Assembly: GCA_946902875.1 (NCBI GenBank)
Contig: OX336342.1
Span: 10,409,523-10,473,522 of the forward strand
DNA from: Nematopogon swammerdamellus
Taxonomy: Eukaryota; Arthropoda; Insecta; Lepidoptera; Adelidae
DNA length: 64,000 nt
Direction of reading: 5' to 3'
Positions within the stretch are counted from its first letter, which is position 1; each line of letters begins with the position of its first letter. Of the stretch, positions 35,696-46,170 are shown piece after piece. The notes beneath the pieces are model-generated. The model saw nothing but the letters and a program-made list of their open reading frames with translations, was not told the origin of the DNA and did not search any database. A program made the position numbers and the translations under genes.

Positions 35696-36351
35696 TGTGT
35701 ATTATAAATAGACGATTCGGAAATAGCAAAGTCCTAATTGATTGAATTTTCTAATCCTCTTGAGCTTAGTGGTGGAGTCCTCCCTGACTGACTGCTCTCG
35801 AGAACCGATCGTTGACTGCGCTCCGTTAGTTTCATTAGCAGTGACAAGAGACAGGGTCCCGTGGCACCGTCGCCGCAAGGAGATTGGAGACCGTCAGCTG
35901 TTGCCGCCTAACCTTTGTCGACTTGGCTTGACTTATTGTTTAGGGGAATACGGACAGGATGCTACAATATCTAAATCGGAACACCATGAAATGATCATCG
36001 CAACAATTTACAAGGCTAAAAGTTTTGCTGAGAAATGTTCTACGAGCTTTTCTTATAGTTGTAGTTCAGAAAGGAAAACCACAGAGAATTTAGTATCCCA
36101 ACATTACGGAACCCGGAATGTTGGACTGTCTGTCACACAGCCTCCTATCTTCTTGAATTTACGTATGTCCTAGGAAGATACCCTCGGCAAACAAGTCTAA
36201 TCTGCACTTTCTTATTGTTCTTGCTTGTATCATTTGTACTGCATCATCTCATGCTTCTCAATATGTTCAGCAAGGGGAGCGAAGGTAGGATGTAAAAATT
36301 TTAGGGTTCTGTACCTAAAATGAGGAAAAAAAAAAACTGAACATATATATC
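35696..36351. other. No gene recognised
   Basis: A 143-codon plus-strand open stretch (35,742-36,173) exists but starts at TTG, its first in-frame ATG is late, and no domain is recognised. Confidence 0.4.
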
Positions 36352-36370
36352 ACTCTCTCTCTCTCTCTCT
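36352..36370 (+). repeat. (CT)n microsatellite
   Basis: About 19 bases of CT, next to a tgtctatctgtcagtccgtc stretch. Confidence 0.9.
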
Positions 36371-36831
36371 TGTCTATCTGTCAGTCCGTCTGTCACTGAT
36401 TAGTTACTCCGAATCTAATGGAAGAAAAAAATTGAAATTTGGTGCATATATACATTTATTATAAATATATTACATAAACAAATACACATATTTTTCATGA
36501 CATTTCGACTTATTGCCGTCAAGTCCGTTAAGTCAGATAACTTTTTTTTATGTATGCAAGTTTAATATGTCAAATGATGATGACGAATGATAGCTGATGG
36601 CGTTGTCATGGGTTTTAATTTTTATTTAGGCCGGGTGAATGTTGTGCGCCGAGATTCCATATTATGTATGATGATTCCTAGGTTCTTAGATCTATTTCAT
36701 TGAGTGGTGGACTGAATGACTTAATGATGCGGATGGTGAAGCTTTCATTGAATTGAGTTTGATGGTTTCGGCAGTGTGTGGGGGTAGTGAGTTACTTGTG
36801 AATCTGTGGTGATTCATCCTAATTACATGTA

Positions 36832-37195
36832 CAGGATGTTCGGCACATCGACCGAAACAATTTTTTTGTAGGTAAGTGGGGTTATTTGCAACGTTTTGCC
36901 CATGATACCTTTTGTCAGATGTCACGTGGTATCGAAATACGATTTTTTTCTTTATTTTTGAAAATTACCAAAATCCCAGCTTTAAGCCCTTGTAACTTTT
37001 TTGTTTATTATTGTATGAGCACGAAATAAAATTTATTGAATTTTGCGATGTATCCTTGTTCTAGGAAAAATATTATTTTATGAAGTTAATATCATGAAAA
37101 GGTGTTATGACCTCCCAAAGTCCCGAGATCGGTAAATATATGACAGAATCTTAATTTCTTAATTCCTTAAAAAAAAACTGACAGCAATTTGATAG
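36832..37195 (+). mobile_element. One-ended copy of the 28.7-kb TIR element
   Basis: caggatgttcggcacatcga at the left, preceded by TA, then the same order as the 28.7-kb left arm and interior: gtcacgtggtatcgaaatac, attaccaaaatcccagcttt, aatatgacagaat-type text, actgacagcaattt. The right TIR is absent. This copy shows the site before LINE insertion. Confidence 0.75.
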
Positions 37196-37564
37196 CTAAA
37201 TTTAAAAAGTTCGCTACTTTACTCCCTTTCCAACGGTATACCACATGTCATACAAATATTATTTTTAAGAGTCGAGTCGAGTCCACATGTCATTACATTA
37301 GAAATTGAAAGTGCCAGCTCGACCGGTACATGTTCTAAATTTGAAAATGCTCCCGAAAACGCTCTCAATACGGGCGACCAAAGCGACCAAATTTGAAAAT
37401 TTTGTTTTACAAGTGCATCGTTACCTAGGTTACATACCTATCAATGATAAGGGCTCGTTAAATGAAATACAAATATATTTTTGTTATAATTTTAAATTGC
37501 ATAGTTTAAATATATTGAAGAAACTATACGAAAATCGAAACTACTGGATCTAAAATACGAATAT

Positions 37565-37690
37565 AGGACCTCTCTTATAGTTTACGGGATAGGTTTCCGA
37601 AAATCCTAAATCTTAAAAGTCTCACGGAAAACGGAATGGTACGGAACCCTCTCCACGCGAGTTCGACTCGCACTTGACCGTTTTTATTAA
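37565..37690 (-). repeat. Family G repeat, reversed
   Basis: atagtttacgggataggtt, ccgtgagact (reversed), ccacgcgagttcgactcgca and cttgaccg. It mirrors 17,440-17,567. Confidence 0.7.
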
Positions 37691-37859
37691 GCAAGCGGAG
37701 ATATCGAACGTGATGTAGAAAGAAAAAATATTTTCATTGTTATTCATCGAATTTACATGGTTTTGAAACATGCAAATCCTCTGACCGATCCTTAATTAAA
37801 AAGCCGACGCACAAAAACTAATCCCAGCTAATTTAAGGGTAGCTTACCGTTTGTTCATC

Positions 37860-37922
37860 GCAACGAACCGTTCGCCGCCGCCGCCCCCGCCGCTGCCGTC
37901 GCCGTTGCCGCCGTGATCGGAA
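37860..37922. repeat. GCC-rich low-complexity run
   Basis: gaaccgttcgccgccgccgc, ccccgccgctgccgtcgcc in AT-rich surroundings. A minus-strand frame through it gives an Arg-rich peptide of no known type. Confidence 0.7.
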
Positions 37923-38754
37923 TAAATATTCTCCTAAAATATGTTGGCTTATTATTAATATTTTAATGCCGTGAACTTTCACAGCTCTACGTGAATGAGG
38001 CCCAGGTAGCGTCGACATTTTAAGGCCTTGTTTCTTCCAATTGTTCAATTTTAACGGAAGATTTAGACCTGTCAATCAGAAATAATTTCTTGACCTGTAA
38101 TTTCACTGAATTTCCACTTACCGTGTACAATATTGGTGGCACAATATAGTTTCTAGATATATTTTTATTGTTTATTACTGTCAGAGTCCAGATATTTGAC
38201 ATTTCTGCTTGAATTCGAATTCAATGTCGGCAACGTTCCCGCCACTAAGTGTAAGATGCCTTCATCATTGCTCGTCGCTGCTGACGCTACCTGGGCCAGA
38301 GAACTTTGCCTAAGCCTATGGACACCCTGAATTGATTTCTTGATTCCGCATAATTTTAATGCCAACAAAAGGTTTTGTTGAATCTCTGGCTCCAACAAAT
38401 TGCCTTTGTTCTCCGCGGAGTCGAAGCGTCGCTAGGAATTTAGGATCATTTTTGGAATTTGAAATTTGCAGGTTATTATTTGGGCGATTTGTTTAATTTA
38501 AAATATATTGTTGCCGGCGTGGGCTTGGGAAACCGACACCGAAGTGGCAGTCTCGGAATATTTTTAGCTAGGTTAATATAATTAAATCAATTAACTTCAT
38601 TAGCTGTGTCATTCGTTTAAAAGTTACTTTGTGATCACCAAGTCCTACATTCCGAGTTGCGTTATTAATTTTGCCTGCGTCATCGTTTCTTTTAAATATA
38701 TTTATTATTTTGATGTAGATAAATATAATTTTATTTCATCACAACAATCCACGC

Positions 38755-38791
38755 TGATGGCGCCAAGTGTCTCGTGTATTCGTAAAAAAAA
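38755..38791 (+). mobile_element. LINE 3' tail stub with polyA
   Basis: gatggcgccaagtgtctcgt, gtattcgt and an A-run, as at 1,975-2,021. Confidence 0.6.
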
Positions 38792-38850
38792 AATCATCAT
38801 CAGCCTGTATCGTTCTACTGTTGGACGTATGCCCCTCTCATCCTTCCTTA
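38792..38850 (-). mobile_element. RTE-type LINE 3' end
   Basis: atcatcatcagcctgtatcg and ctactgttggacgtatgccc are the reverse of the usual RTE end (ggcatacgtccaacagtag followed by a gatgatgat tail). Confidence 0.6.
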
Positions 38851-39086
38851 TCCTTACCTATAATAAAATCCAACGTCTGCTTTCTGTCTGAGTGTCTGAG
38901 TGTCTGAGTGTATGTCTGTCTGTCCGCTTATAACTCGAGAACCACTGAACCGATTTTAATAAAACAAAATTCTACGGATAGCTTGATTCTTCCCATCAAT
39001 TATAGGCTACTTACTATCACGCTAAATGGCTTATGAGGTTAGCAGTGAAGTGAAATATGAGAGCGGGCGGAGCCGCGGGCACAGCT
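38851..39086 (+). repeat. 236-bp repeat, partner of 35,468-35,695
   Basis: Same start, interior and end as the 35.5-kb copy, with one more gtgtctga unit and an a/g and c/t difference. It lies directly after the RTE tail. Confidence 0.9.
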
Positions 39087-39236
39087 AGTTTTCAATATAA
39101 TTTTGATGGAAATATTTTCAAAGTGCAGGTACAGTGCAGAGGCGGAGGGAGGTATCCGTATGTATAAATTATCTAACAGTTTCACATAATATTGCACATT
39201 AGTATTACATTTCCTCCACGAACTGGTACAAACTCT

Positions 39237-39432
39237 GGAACACTCTCTCTGTCCCACAATTCCTTTTCCCCCCAAGTCCTTCCTCCGGGTCCTTCAAGAG
39301 AGGCTTGAATAGGAACCTGTCAAGCCGGCATGGCATTCGCAACCCCGCGGACGACCGAATGTCCATGGGCGTCGTTAGACAACCTATAGGTGGCTCGGCG
39401 CCATATATCGAGCATTCTATGAAAAAAATAAA
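39237..39432 (+). pseudogene. Non-LTR retrotransposon C-terminus and 3' end
   Basis: ggaacactctctctgtccc translates as WNTLSVP, the conserved WN.LP site near the C-terminus. It continues into gggtccttcaagagaggctt, ggcatggcattcgcaacccc and ggctcggcgccatatatcg with an A-rich end. Stops and shifts are present. Confidence 0.75.
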
Positions 39433-40209
39433 ACATAAATACCTATTAATTAATTATCAGCAGATGCCATTTTAATTCGAGGTTTAAACATTTGTTTTTG
39501 CATGATAGATAATATATTTATTTTAGAAAGAAACAAATAATATATTTTTTTTAAATAATGTTTTCATAGCGTACTCATGCATTAAGTAAAAAAAAATAGT
39601 TTTTCGTAAGTCATTATTACCTAGTCAAAATAGGCAGTTCATAAAGGATATTTTAATCCAAAATAATGTATTGGGATAAAATAAATGATTACAAATCACA
39701 TTGACATAAAAACTACACATAAAAATAATGTTTTAGGAATAAAATGATATTTCAGTTTTCGTACACTATGCAGTAAGTGAAGCCGCGGCCTCCGTTCCAT
39801 TTGCTCTGGTAACTTGATCGCTTGGGAAGTGTGGTTCATGCTGTATTACATTTGGGCTAAATTCAATTTTTTTCATACCCAATATACTAGTATCTAAGTA
39901 ACATATAAAGATATAAAAAAATACCGAAAAGTAACTTATGCTTTAACACAATTTATTCGATAACCCTGCATCTTCACTTTTTGGTTCTGATCGATATTTA
40001 GTTTCGAAGTCCTATCCGATTCTTTGAACAATACTTGAACCGACTAAAGTACGGTAATTTCAGAACCCGTACTAAAGTCGTCAATCTGACTTAATGCTTA
40101 TTTTTATGCTTATTGTTTACTTATGTTTCAACAAGTACTTACATAAAATACCCACTAAAAGTTTTGTGTCATTCATCACATCGTTCATCATTCATCACAT
40201 CACTGGTAG
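39433..40209. other. No gene recognised
   Basis: AT-rich, no recognised feature. Confidence 0.35.
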
Positions 40210-40305
40210 GACAACGACATCAAGTACGTCGGAGGAAAGCAGTGGTTCCGTACCGCTGAAGGCCGGGAGGACTGGAGGAAAATTGAAAGGAAATTTGAAA
40301 ATCTG
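40210..40305 (+). pseudogene. RTE-type LINE C-terminal fragment
   Basis: Reads DNDIKYVGGKQWFRTAEGRE then DWRKIERKFENL, matching the C-terminal (W/D)DDI....G..W...A..R..WR pattern of lepidopteran RTE/BovB-like proteins. Only ~32 codons remain. Confidence 0.65.
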
Positions 40306-41816
40306 ACGATAAACAAATGTGAGTGCCTTCAAATGCAATATTGTGATCGCACAACACACACAAGCACACACTTTACACCAATACCTATAACCCGTGCGCG
40401 GCGCTCGGAGCGCGACTTCGGTCGGCGCGGTCTACAGTATTCGGCTGAACACGCGATAAGATGCAAAGGTGAAATGAGCAACACCGTTTGTCGCTATCAC
40501 TTTAGCACAAAACACAACTTTATTCTTTCTCGTTCGTTCTCCACACTATAACGTTCGGCACTGACGACGTGCTCTCGACACGCTTGTGAGACGCCTTGTG
40601 AAGCGGCTGGATTGTGAAAGAGTCTTAAAAGATCCTTTGGTAGAGATAATAATTTTCGGGAATGATGTATGGGAAGGGCCAGTCTTTACATAGATGTCGA
40701 TGGGATTTCCCACAAGTTCGTTGTGCGGCCACAGCGGCTGGCCGGGGCGGGGTGTCGGCTATTCACGGCTTATCCTGAGTGAATTATTCATGGTTTTATC
40801 GCTGGAAAGTGTCTAGATTACGATGGAAAATCGACGAGTTTTCTTTGAGAACCGCAATCCATCAAAACTTGGAGGACAGCAACATTGAAATTTAATTTTG
40901 CGCGTCACTTCTTGGGTTAACTTTTTACTCCCCTTTAGTAGTAATTACTATGTCAGTTGAGAGTTTTAATTAGAAATTTCAAGTGACGTCATGGCAATGA
41001 TCGTGGATATAAATATAAACTTATAACCACAAGCAACCCAGGAGCTCACTTAACGTACTTAGTGAGCGTAGGCTCGGGTTGCATGCCGGCTGAAACTTTT
41101 CACTTTCGAAGCGTAAATGTTTGAACATTATTCTTGGAATATACTTTTCTTAAAGCAAGTTTATTTTGGTGATTTTAATTGGAATATAGTAAACTTTCGA
41201 GCACATTAAATCAGTACATGACATTTTATTATATGAATAAATACATTATGTGAATAAATATATACATATAATTACCTACAATACATACATTACGTGCTTT
41301 TTCGAAATTTTCTTCTGTCGTATGCGTGCATTGTGAATTGTTGCATGTTGTATCTACACATAAATTATCCTACGCATATTAGTTTCCGCTTTTAAAGGTA
41401 AAGTATACTGAAGTTAAAAAAAATAGAAAGGATATAGTTGAGATTAATTAAAATGACAAAAAAACGTTGATTGGCGACGCCGCGGCGCGCCGCGCCGCCT
41501 AGATGCCAGCATTATATTAATTAAATTACGGGAAAAACTCTTTCATTTAATTTCTTTAGGGATTGTCGCTCGTTAAATGTGAGAGTGCTTTCTAGAATAA
41601 TTAAAGAAGAATGCTCCAAACTAATGAAGAGCATTTTTAATTGATATTTCGTCGAAATTAAACCAGAAAATAATAATCACGCTGTCGGCGTTTTCTTATC
41701 ATTCTAATAGTTGGGCGCGGGTGTTCATAGTATACATATTTTGCGTGAAATGTTGCCTTGGTGAACTAAGTAAGGTATTCGATATTATTTATTACATTAT
41801 CATAATGTTTTCGTTT
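40306..41816. other. No gene recognised; one hairpin
   Basis: Contains a CpG-rich spot at 41,478-41,500 (cgccgcggcgcgccgcgccg) and a hairpin at 41,033-41,082. No exon supported. Confidence 0.35.
41033..41082. other. 50-nt imperfect hairpin
   Basis: gcaaccc pairs with gggttgc and, further in, gctcact with agtgagc; the loop is about 10 nt. Too short and bulged for a typical insect miRNA precursor. Confidence 0.4.
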
Positions 41817-41897
41817 ACGCGGTATATGACTGAAAGCGACTTACATTCGCCGACGTTTCGTCCCTCGCTCTGGTGACTTCGTCAGGACTCGCGGAAC
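41817..41897 (-). repeat. ACGAAACGTCG repeat with hammerhead-like core
   Basis: The minus strand reads cgcgagtcctgacgaagtca, ccagagcgagggac, gaaacgtcggcgaatg and aagtcgctttcagtcatata. CTGACGA, a short stem (GTCaCC/GGGAC around agagcga) and GAAAC follow the order of a hammerhead core. Helix III and the cleavage site were not found. Confidence 0.5.
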
Positions 41898-41999
41898 TGC
41901 GACGACCTGGAGGACATCCGACACGTCGACAGTCAGATCTCGAGTCAGTCAGGTTGAGTTTCTGAGTCACAGACGATTTGTAGGTTCGCTTAGTCTGTT

Positions 42000-42190
42000 T
42001 TACAGATACTATGACGGGCGTTGCTCTGTGGAACTGGCATCCCTTATTCCCTGCCACCCGTCCTATCTCCGCATGACTCGTCGCAGAGAGACTCAGCACC
42101 CTTTTGTTGTTGACATTGGGCTTTTGAGAACCCATCGGTTCTCTAAATCGTTTCTTTGTCTCACGGCTAGGGTGTGGAACAGATTGTCAA
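42000..42190 (+). pseudogene. Non-LTR retrotransposon C-terminal fragment
   Basis: Reads CSVELASLIPCHPSYLRMTR, HPFVVDIGLLRTHRFSKSFL and TARVWNRLS, the HPF...R.....SF..RTA.LWN.LP segment after the polymerase domain. No catalytic region; it runs into RTE tails at the 3' side. Confidence 0.75.
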
Positions 42191-42224
42191 CAGTCAACAG
42201 ATGTCTGTCATACAGAGTCAATCA

Positions 42225-42345
42225 ACGTGTATGCGTCTACTGCTGGATGTACGCCGGGAGTCAGTTAGTCACTCAGTCAGTCAGCGTGTAAGCGTCCACT
42301 GCTGGGCATACGCCTCTCCAATTTTCCTCCAGTCCTCAGTTTTAC
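42225..42345 (-). mobile_element. Two RTE-type LINE 3' ends in tandem
   Basis: gcgtctactgctggatgtac and, about 60 bases later, gcgtccactgctgggcatac, ctctccaattttcctccag. Both are reverse complements of the WRK.GEAMSSSG end. The second is longer. Confidence 0.6.
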
Positions 42346-42812
42346 GCCGGGAGTACTGGAGGACAATTCAATATATTATTATGTATCCCTTTCTAAACCT
42401 GAATGGGTACGAGGTCCATAGATAAACACATTTCAATAAGCATATATGTACAGAAGACAGCGGTCATCGATTTGTCTTCAAACAAAACAAAAATATCAAC
42501 GTTTCAGCCGAGCGAGCACGGCACGGGTTCAAATCGGACGACGCATGTGATTCGGGCGGGAAAACAGGTCATCCGGTTTCACTCACTGTCGACGGCTTGT
42601 ACCTACGCACATAAATGATGTGCTCAACACTCGCACCTAACAGTAATTATCTAGATTGATTAGAAATGTGTATGAGGTTGGTATATTTCTTTTCGATAAA
42701 TAATTTTACATTAGATATTCGGTTTTCTTCGAATATTGTTGTTAATGTATAAAAAGAAAATTTTTTGATCAGCACTTGTTGCAATGTTTGTTGCGTGCAT
42801 TTTCAGTTTCAA
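42346..42812. other. No gene recognised
   Basis: Nothing recognised. Confidence 0.35.
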
Positions 42813-42910
42813 ATTTAAAAAACCCCGACCCTTAAAAAGTCTTAGTAAAAAGTTTAAGTAAGTAAACGGAAATTATTTTTGACTTTTTAAGGGTCGGGGT
42901 TTTTTTAAAT
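42813..42910. repeat. Foldback with ACCCCGACCCTT arms
   Basis: aaaccccgacccttaaaaag at 42,818-42,841 and its exact reverse complement at 42,881 onward, with a ~39-nt AT-rich loop. After 24 perfect bases a 1-base indel separates further pairing. The ccccgac motif also ends the outer element at 44.94 kb (reversed, gtcgggggtt). Confidence 0.8.
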
Positions 42911-43104
42911 ATGTAATGTAACTTTTATTTCAAGCATTAAAAAAAACCGCATACAAATCGGTCCACTTTTTAAGATATTTTTTTTTAATACTTGATTACA
43001 GACATAGCTAACAACCATCCCGATTATACCAGCTTGCTAATAAAAAAAACGCATCTAAATCGGTCCCTCTGTTTGGGAGCTACGATGCCACAGCAGACAC
43101 ACCC
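42911..43104 (+). repeat. Outer repeat (cggtccctctgtttgggagc type), left part
   Basis: Two related pieces, ccgcatacaaatcggtccac and cgcatctaaatcggtccctc, then gggagctacgatgccacagc and agacacaccc. This is a common lepidopteran repeat which normally continues into cacacac, cttatgcacccctctttttt and cgtcgggggttaa. That continuation is found at 44,858-44,945, after the 1.75-kb insertion. Confidence 0.6.
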
Positions 43105-44048
43105 TTGTTTGTTTTAAGTACCATGCGAGGACCCCCGTTTTACTCATTCAGACCGAGGACCTCTCCGTATCTGGACTATACGAAGTCGTACGATGACCTC
43201 GACAAGACAGATGTGCGCCAAATTTATTCCTGGAAACGCTCAAGCGCTTAGTGTTTCGATATCTCCTACTCTTTCTAACTTGAATTGTGACAAACAAAGC
43301 GAGGACACAATATACACTCGCAAACCTGTCTGGCGACGTCCATTCGATGACTTTGTGTTAGGCTAAACGAGGACCTTCGCGACCTGTCCAGCCATGCCAT
43401 TTCGAGGACCTAATAGCACACCAATTCCTGTAACGTTGTATTATGCGAGGACCTTGTGTTGAATTTTCTACTATCAAACAGGGGACATTTTATTCTGATT
43501 TCTTCTGTACAAAACGAGGACCGGGGATGGGGAAGGTGAAGGGGAAGGGAAGAACGCCGCTGCCACACCGCCGCGCCGGTAGAGGAATATAACAAATCGT
43601 GCTCCCATCACAGTCAGTCGGTCGTCAGTCGCTTCGCCCGACATCTCGGTTGTTATTACAGTACCACTGCATTCAATAAAATATGTTTGAAGCTGCAAAT
43701 GTACGTGTTTTTCCATCGATGTGTTTTCCATCTTCTAGTTCAATACAGCCGTGCTCAGATAAAGGAAGGTTCTGAAATGGCACCTAGGGTTCCTTCGGCA
43801 TAGTTGTGTGTTGGGCTAATATCACCACAGCAGGTGTAATATTCGCACAATCATGTCCAGCTCTCAAATATTGCTAATGATAATAATATTAGCTATCTGA
43901 TTATTAGAATGATTAATATTTTTCAATAAGTTTTAATCCCCATTGTTTTCGTTCTAAAATTCATTATTATTTATAAGGCATAACAAAAATATTAATAGTG
44001 GTTTCATAATGATGGGTTGGGCCAAACTTGGTAAATTATCTAATGTTG

Positions 44049-44464
44049 TTTTTTTTTATGTAATCCGGTATGGGTGGCTGAGTCGGAGGGGCCAAAGCGC
44101 ATGCTCCGACCAGCCAATATCACCACCGAGAAGGTAGGTGCCATACCGGAGACTTCCCTAGATTGCTGGCTTTACTGGACTAGAGGAGAACACAGCCGAG
44201 GCTGCTATGCGGCCATCTTACATCCAGTACGGTGGTACCAACCCAGTCGGCTACAATTTGAGCCTACCACCTAGTAAGGGGCAAGGGAAGGGACCTACAG
44301 TTTTACACTGGTTCCGAACGGTGAAGCAGCAGGTGTAGGTATGCACGTAAATTTTTTCGTCAGAAACTCATTGGTACACGCCGACCGGATTCGAACCGCC
44401 GACCTCCGCCGCCGACCGCTGCCGCATGAGAAGCCGATGCCCAAACCACTCGGCCACCCGCGGC
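44049..44464 (-). mobile_element. SINE family B, full length with tRNA-Ser-like head
   Basis: On the minus strand: tRNA-like head from 44,464, a body with gcctaccacctagtaagg-type text reversed, gccgcatagcagcctcgg, then ccataccggattacat and polyA (polyT 44,049-44,057). About 415 bp. It sits inside the CGAGGAC element, so it is younger. Confidence 0.8.
44379..44464 (-). pseudogene. tRNA-Ser/Leu-like SINE promoter
   Basis: A box tggccgagtggtt and B box ggttcgaatcc on the minus strand with a long variable-arm-like GC segment between, as in class II tRNAs. The ends do not form a proper acceptor stem. Confidence 0.65.
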
Positions 44465-44525
44465 TTTTGAATTTTTGAAAATTTTTTTAGAAAAAAAAAA
44501 CAATACACACTCAGCAAAACGTGTC

Positions 44526-44572
44526 CAAACCGAGGACCCATGTGTGAACTTCACACATGGGTCCTCGGATTG
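44526..44572. repeat. Palindrome built on CGAGGAC
   Basis: ccgaggacccatgtgtgaa, a single c, then its exact reverse complement (19-bp arms, 44,530-44,568); 3-4 more bases pair outside one mismatch. It joins two inverted CGAGGAC heptamers. Confidence 0.85.
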
Positions 44573-44857
44573 GTTAAGAAAGTGGACTTGAGTGTAAATC
44601 GAAGTGTGTAAAATACGGCGGTGGCGCCGCCCTGGTGGTCACAAATTTTCACACTCTGACTAAAATTGTGGCGACCAAATCGAGGACCGTTTCCGATTTC
44701 CGTATTTCTTAGACAGAAAGGTTCAGAATCGCACGGAGAATACGACAATGGTGACCATATTCAATCCGAGGACCCAGGAAAAAGTTCTCGGTTTGAAAAT
44801 GTCCTCGTATGTGCCTTGTGTATTCAGGTGCACGTCCTCGGATAGTACTTAAAACAA

Positions 44858-44945
44858 ACACACCCATACACACATACGCCCATTGACCCATACACACCTA
44901 CACACACACACTAAACTTATGCACCCCTCTTTTTTCGTCGGGGGT
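44858..44945 (+). repeat. Outer repeat, right part
   Basis: acacaccc, a CA-rich run, aacttatgcacccctctttt and cgtcgggggttaa: the end of the repeat that begins at 42.9 kb. Confidence 0.6.
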
Positions 44946-46104
44946 TAAAAAGGAAACATACAAATTTAAAATTTTTGAGAATTTTTACTTACAAGATTTA
45001 ATAACACTGTGTTGTTTTTATAACAAACCTCAATCAAAATACGGTAAAATTGGGCTACTTCCTGAAATGCCCCGCACGCAAGTGCTATTTCTAGCATCTC
45101 TCTGTGGGATGATCACGGACGGGATGATGTATGCACAAAACGTTTAGCCCATATTCTCGTACTGGAAGCTCGGTCGGTGGCCCCGAAACCTTTCATTTAT
45201 CAGCGTGACATCCGCTTTCGTGCCTGCCAAATATTAGCATAATATTAAAATAAAATGACACAACATGTAAAAATATTTATCCGTTATGAGCCACGAACGC
45301 GTTTTACTTGCTGCCATAAGCCATGCCACGTGTTACCACGCCACCGCGGCAGCCGCCTCCTCATTCGTGTCAGGCTGTCGCGGGCACGCCATATATCTTG
45401 CAAATTGAATACTTAATTAAAAGAAAAATAATGGGGAAAATAATACGCTAAAGTGTATACTTAGAGGGACGAGTTATTCATATTTACGAGCTCACTCTCA
45501 GAGCACCTGGGGATGTGTGAACTGAAATACAAGCACAAACACAATGAAAGTATTTCTGTAATAGGCATATTAAAATTAAGCATTATTTATGACCGTTATA
45601 AGTTTGATACACTGACCGTGCTTGAGTTTTCAGCATTTATATCGAATTATTTACAACGCTTTCGCTGTGAAATTAGTTTAAAACCTTCGAAGAAGTAAAG
45701 TTATTTATCATTAGCTAAATATCTTTCGAAGTCAAATTGTAGAGCCAAATAATTTATTACGCTGTAGGGGTATAATTTTGTGTTAACTTCACAATCACTA
45801 CTTCTCGGAAGAAAGCTTGAAGTGTTCTCTATTCAAACAACTACTCAACTCAACCTTATATCCTGCGGAAGTTTGTACGGGCGTGTGAGAAACAATACCT
45901 GATACGAATATAATATACTTGAAAGATACCGAGAATATTTCTTAGACTTTCAACAAAAGATTAGACCACTTTTATCTTCATGTTACCCGGAATCTGCCTC
46001 CGTCTGAATCTGCGTTCTGCTGAATCTGCTGAATAAACACTATATCCAATCACAGTATCCAAACCACACATCACATCATCCAAATTATTATATTGGTACA
46101 AAAC
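44946..46104. other. No gene recognised
   Basis: A balanced-composition segment at 45,290-45,395 (gccaccgcggcagccgcctc) is unlike its neighbours. Otherwise AT-rich. Confidence 0.35.
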
Positions 46105-46170
46105 ATTTTTTTATGTAAACCAACATGGGTGGCTATGCCGAGAAACCAATGGCGCAGTGGACAGGAGCCA
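46105..46170 (-). mobile_element. Retroelement stub family C, reversed
   Basis: tttttatgtaaaccaacatg, ggtggctatgccgaga, accaatggcgcagtgg: the reversed 3' end of the 34.75-kb family. Confidence 0.6.

Larger units (their letters stand above)
43105..44857. mobile_element. 1.75-kb TIR element with CGAGGAC subterminal repeats
   Basis: Left end ttgtttgttttaagtacca, then tgcgaggac; right end, reversed, ttgttttaagtactatccga then ggac. The pair is inverted with a 4-base indel. The direct repeat acacaccc flanks it at 43,097-43,104 and 44,858-44,865. CGAGGAC occurs at 43126, 43154, 43300, 43368, 43403, 43446 and 43515 on the left and, in either orientation, at 44531, 44561, 44681, 44767, 44801 and 44834 on the right; CGATGAC variants are at 43191 and 43345. 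The middle has none and holds a nested SINE. No transposase frame. An 8-bp duplication would suit hAT or P types, but the flank is low complexity. Confidence 0.75.

Noticed and set aside
35742..36173. 143-codon plus-strand open frame whose first residues look like a signal peptide
   Set aside because: It begins at TTG, not ATG, the next in-frame Met is far inside, and no domain or splice context supports it.
41033..41082. miRNA precursor
   Set aside because: The stem is short, has bulges and does not extend to the ~60-90 nt expected.
41815..42135. 106-codon minus-strand frame
   Set aside because: It spans the ACGAAACGTCG repeat and the antisense of a LINE fragment.
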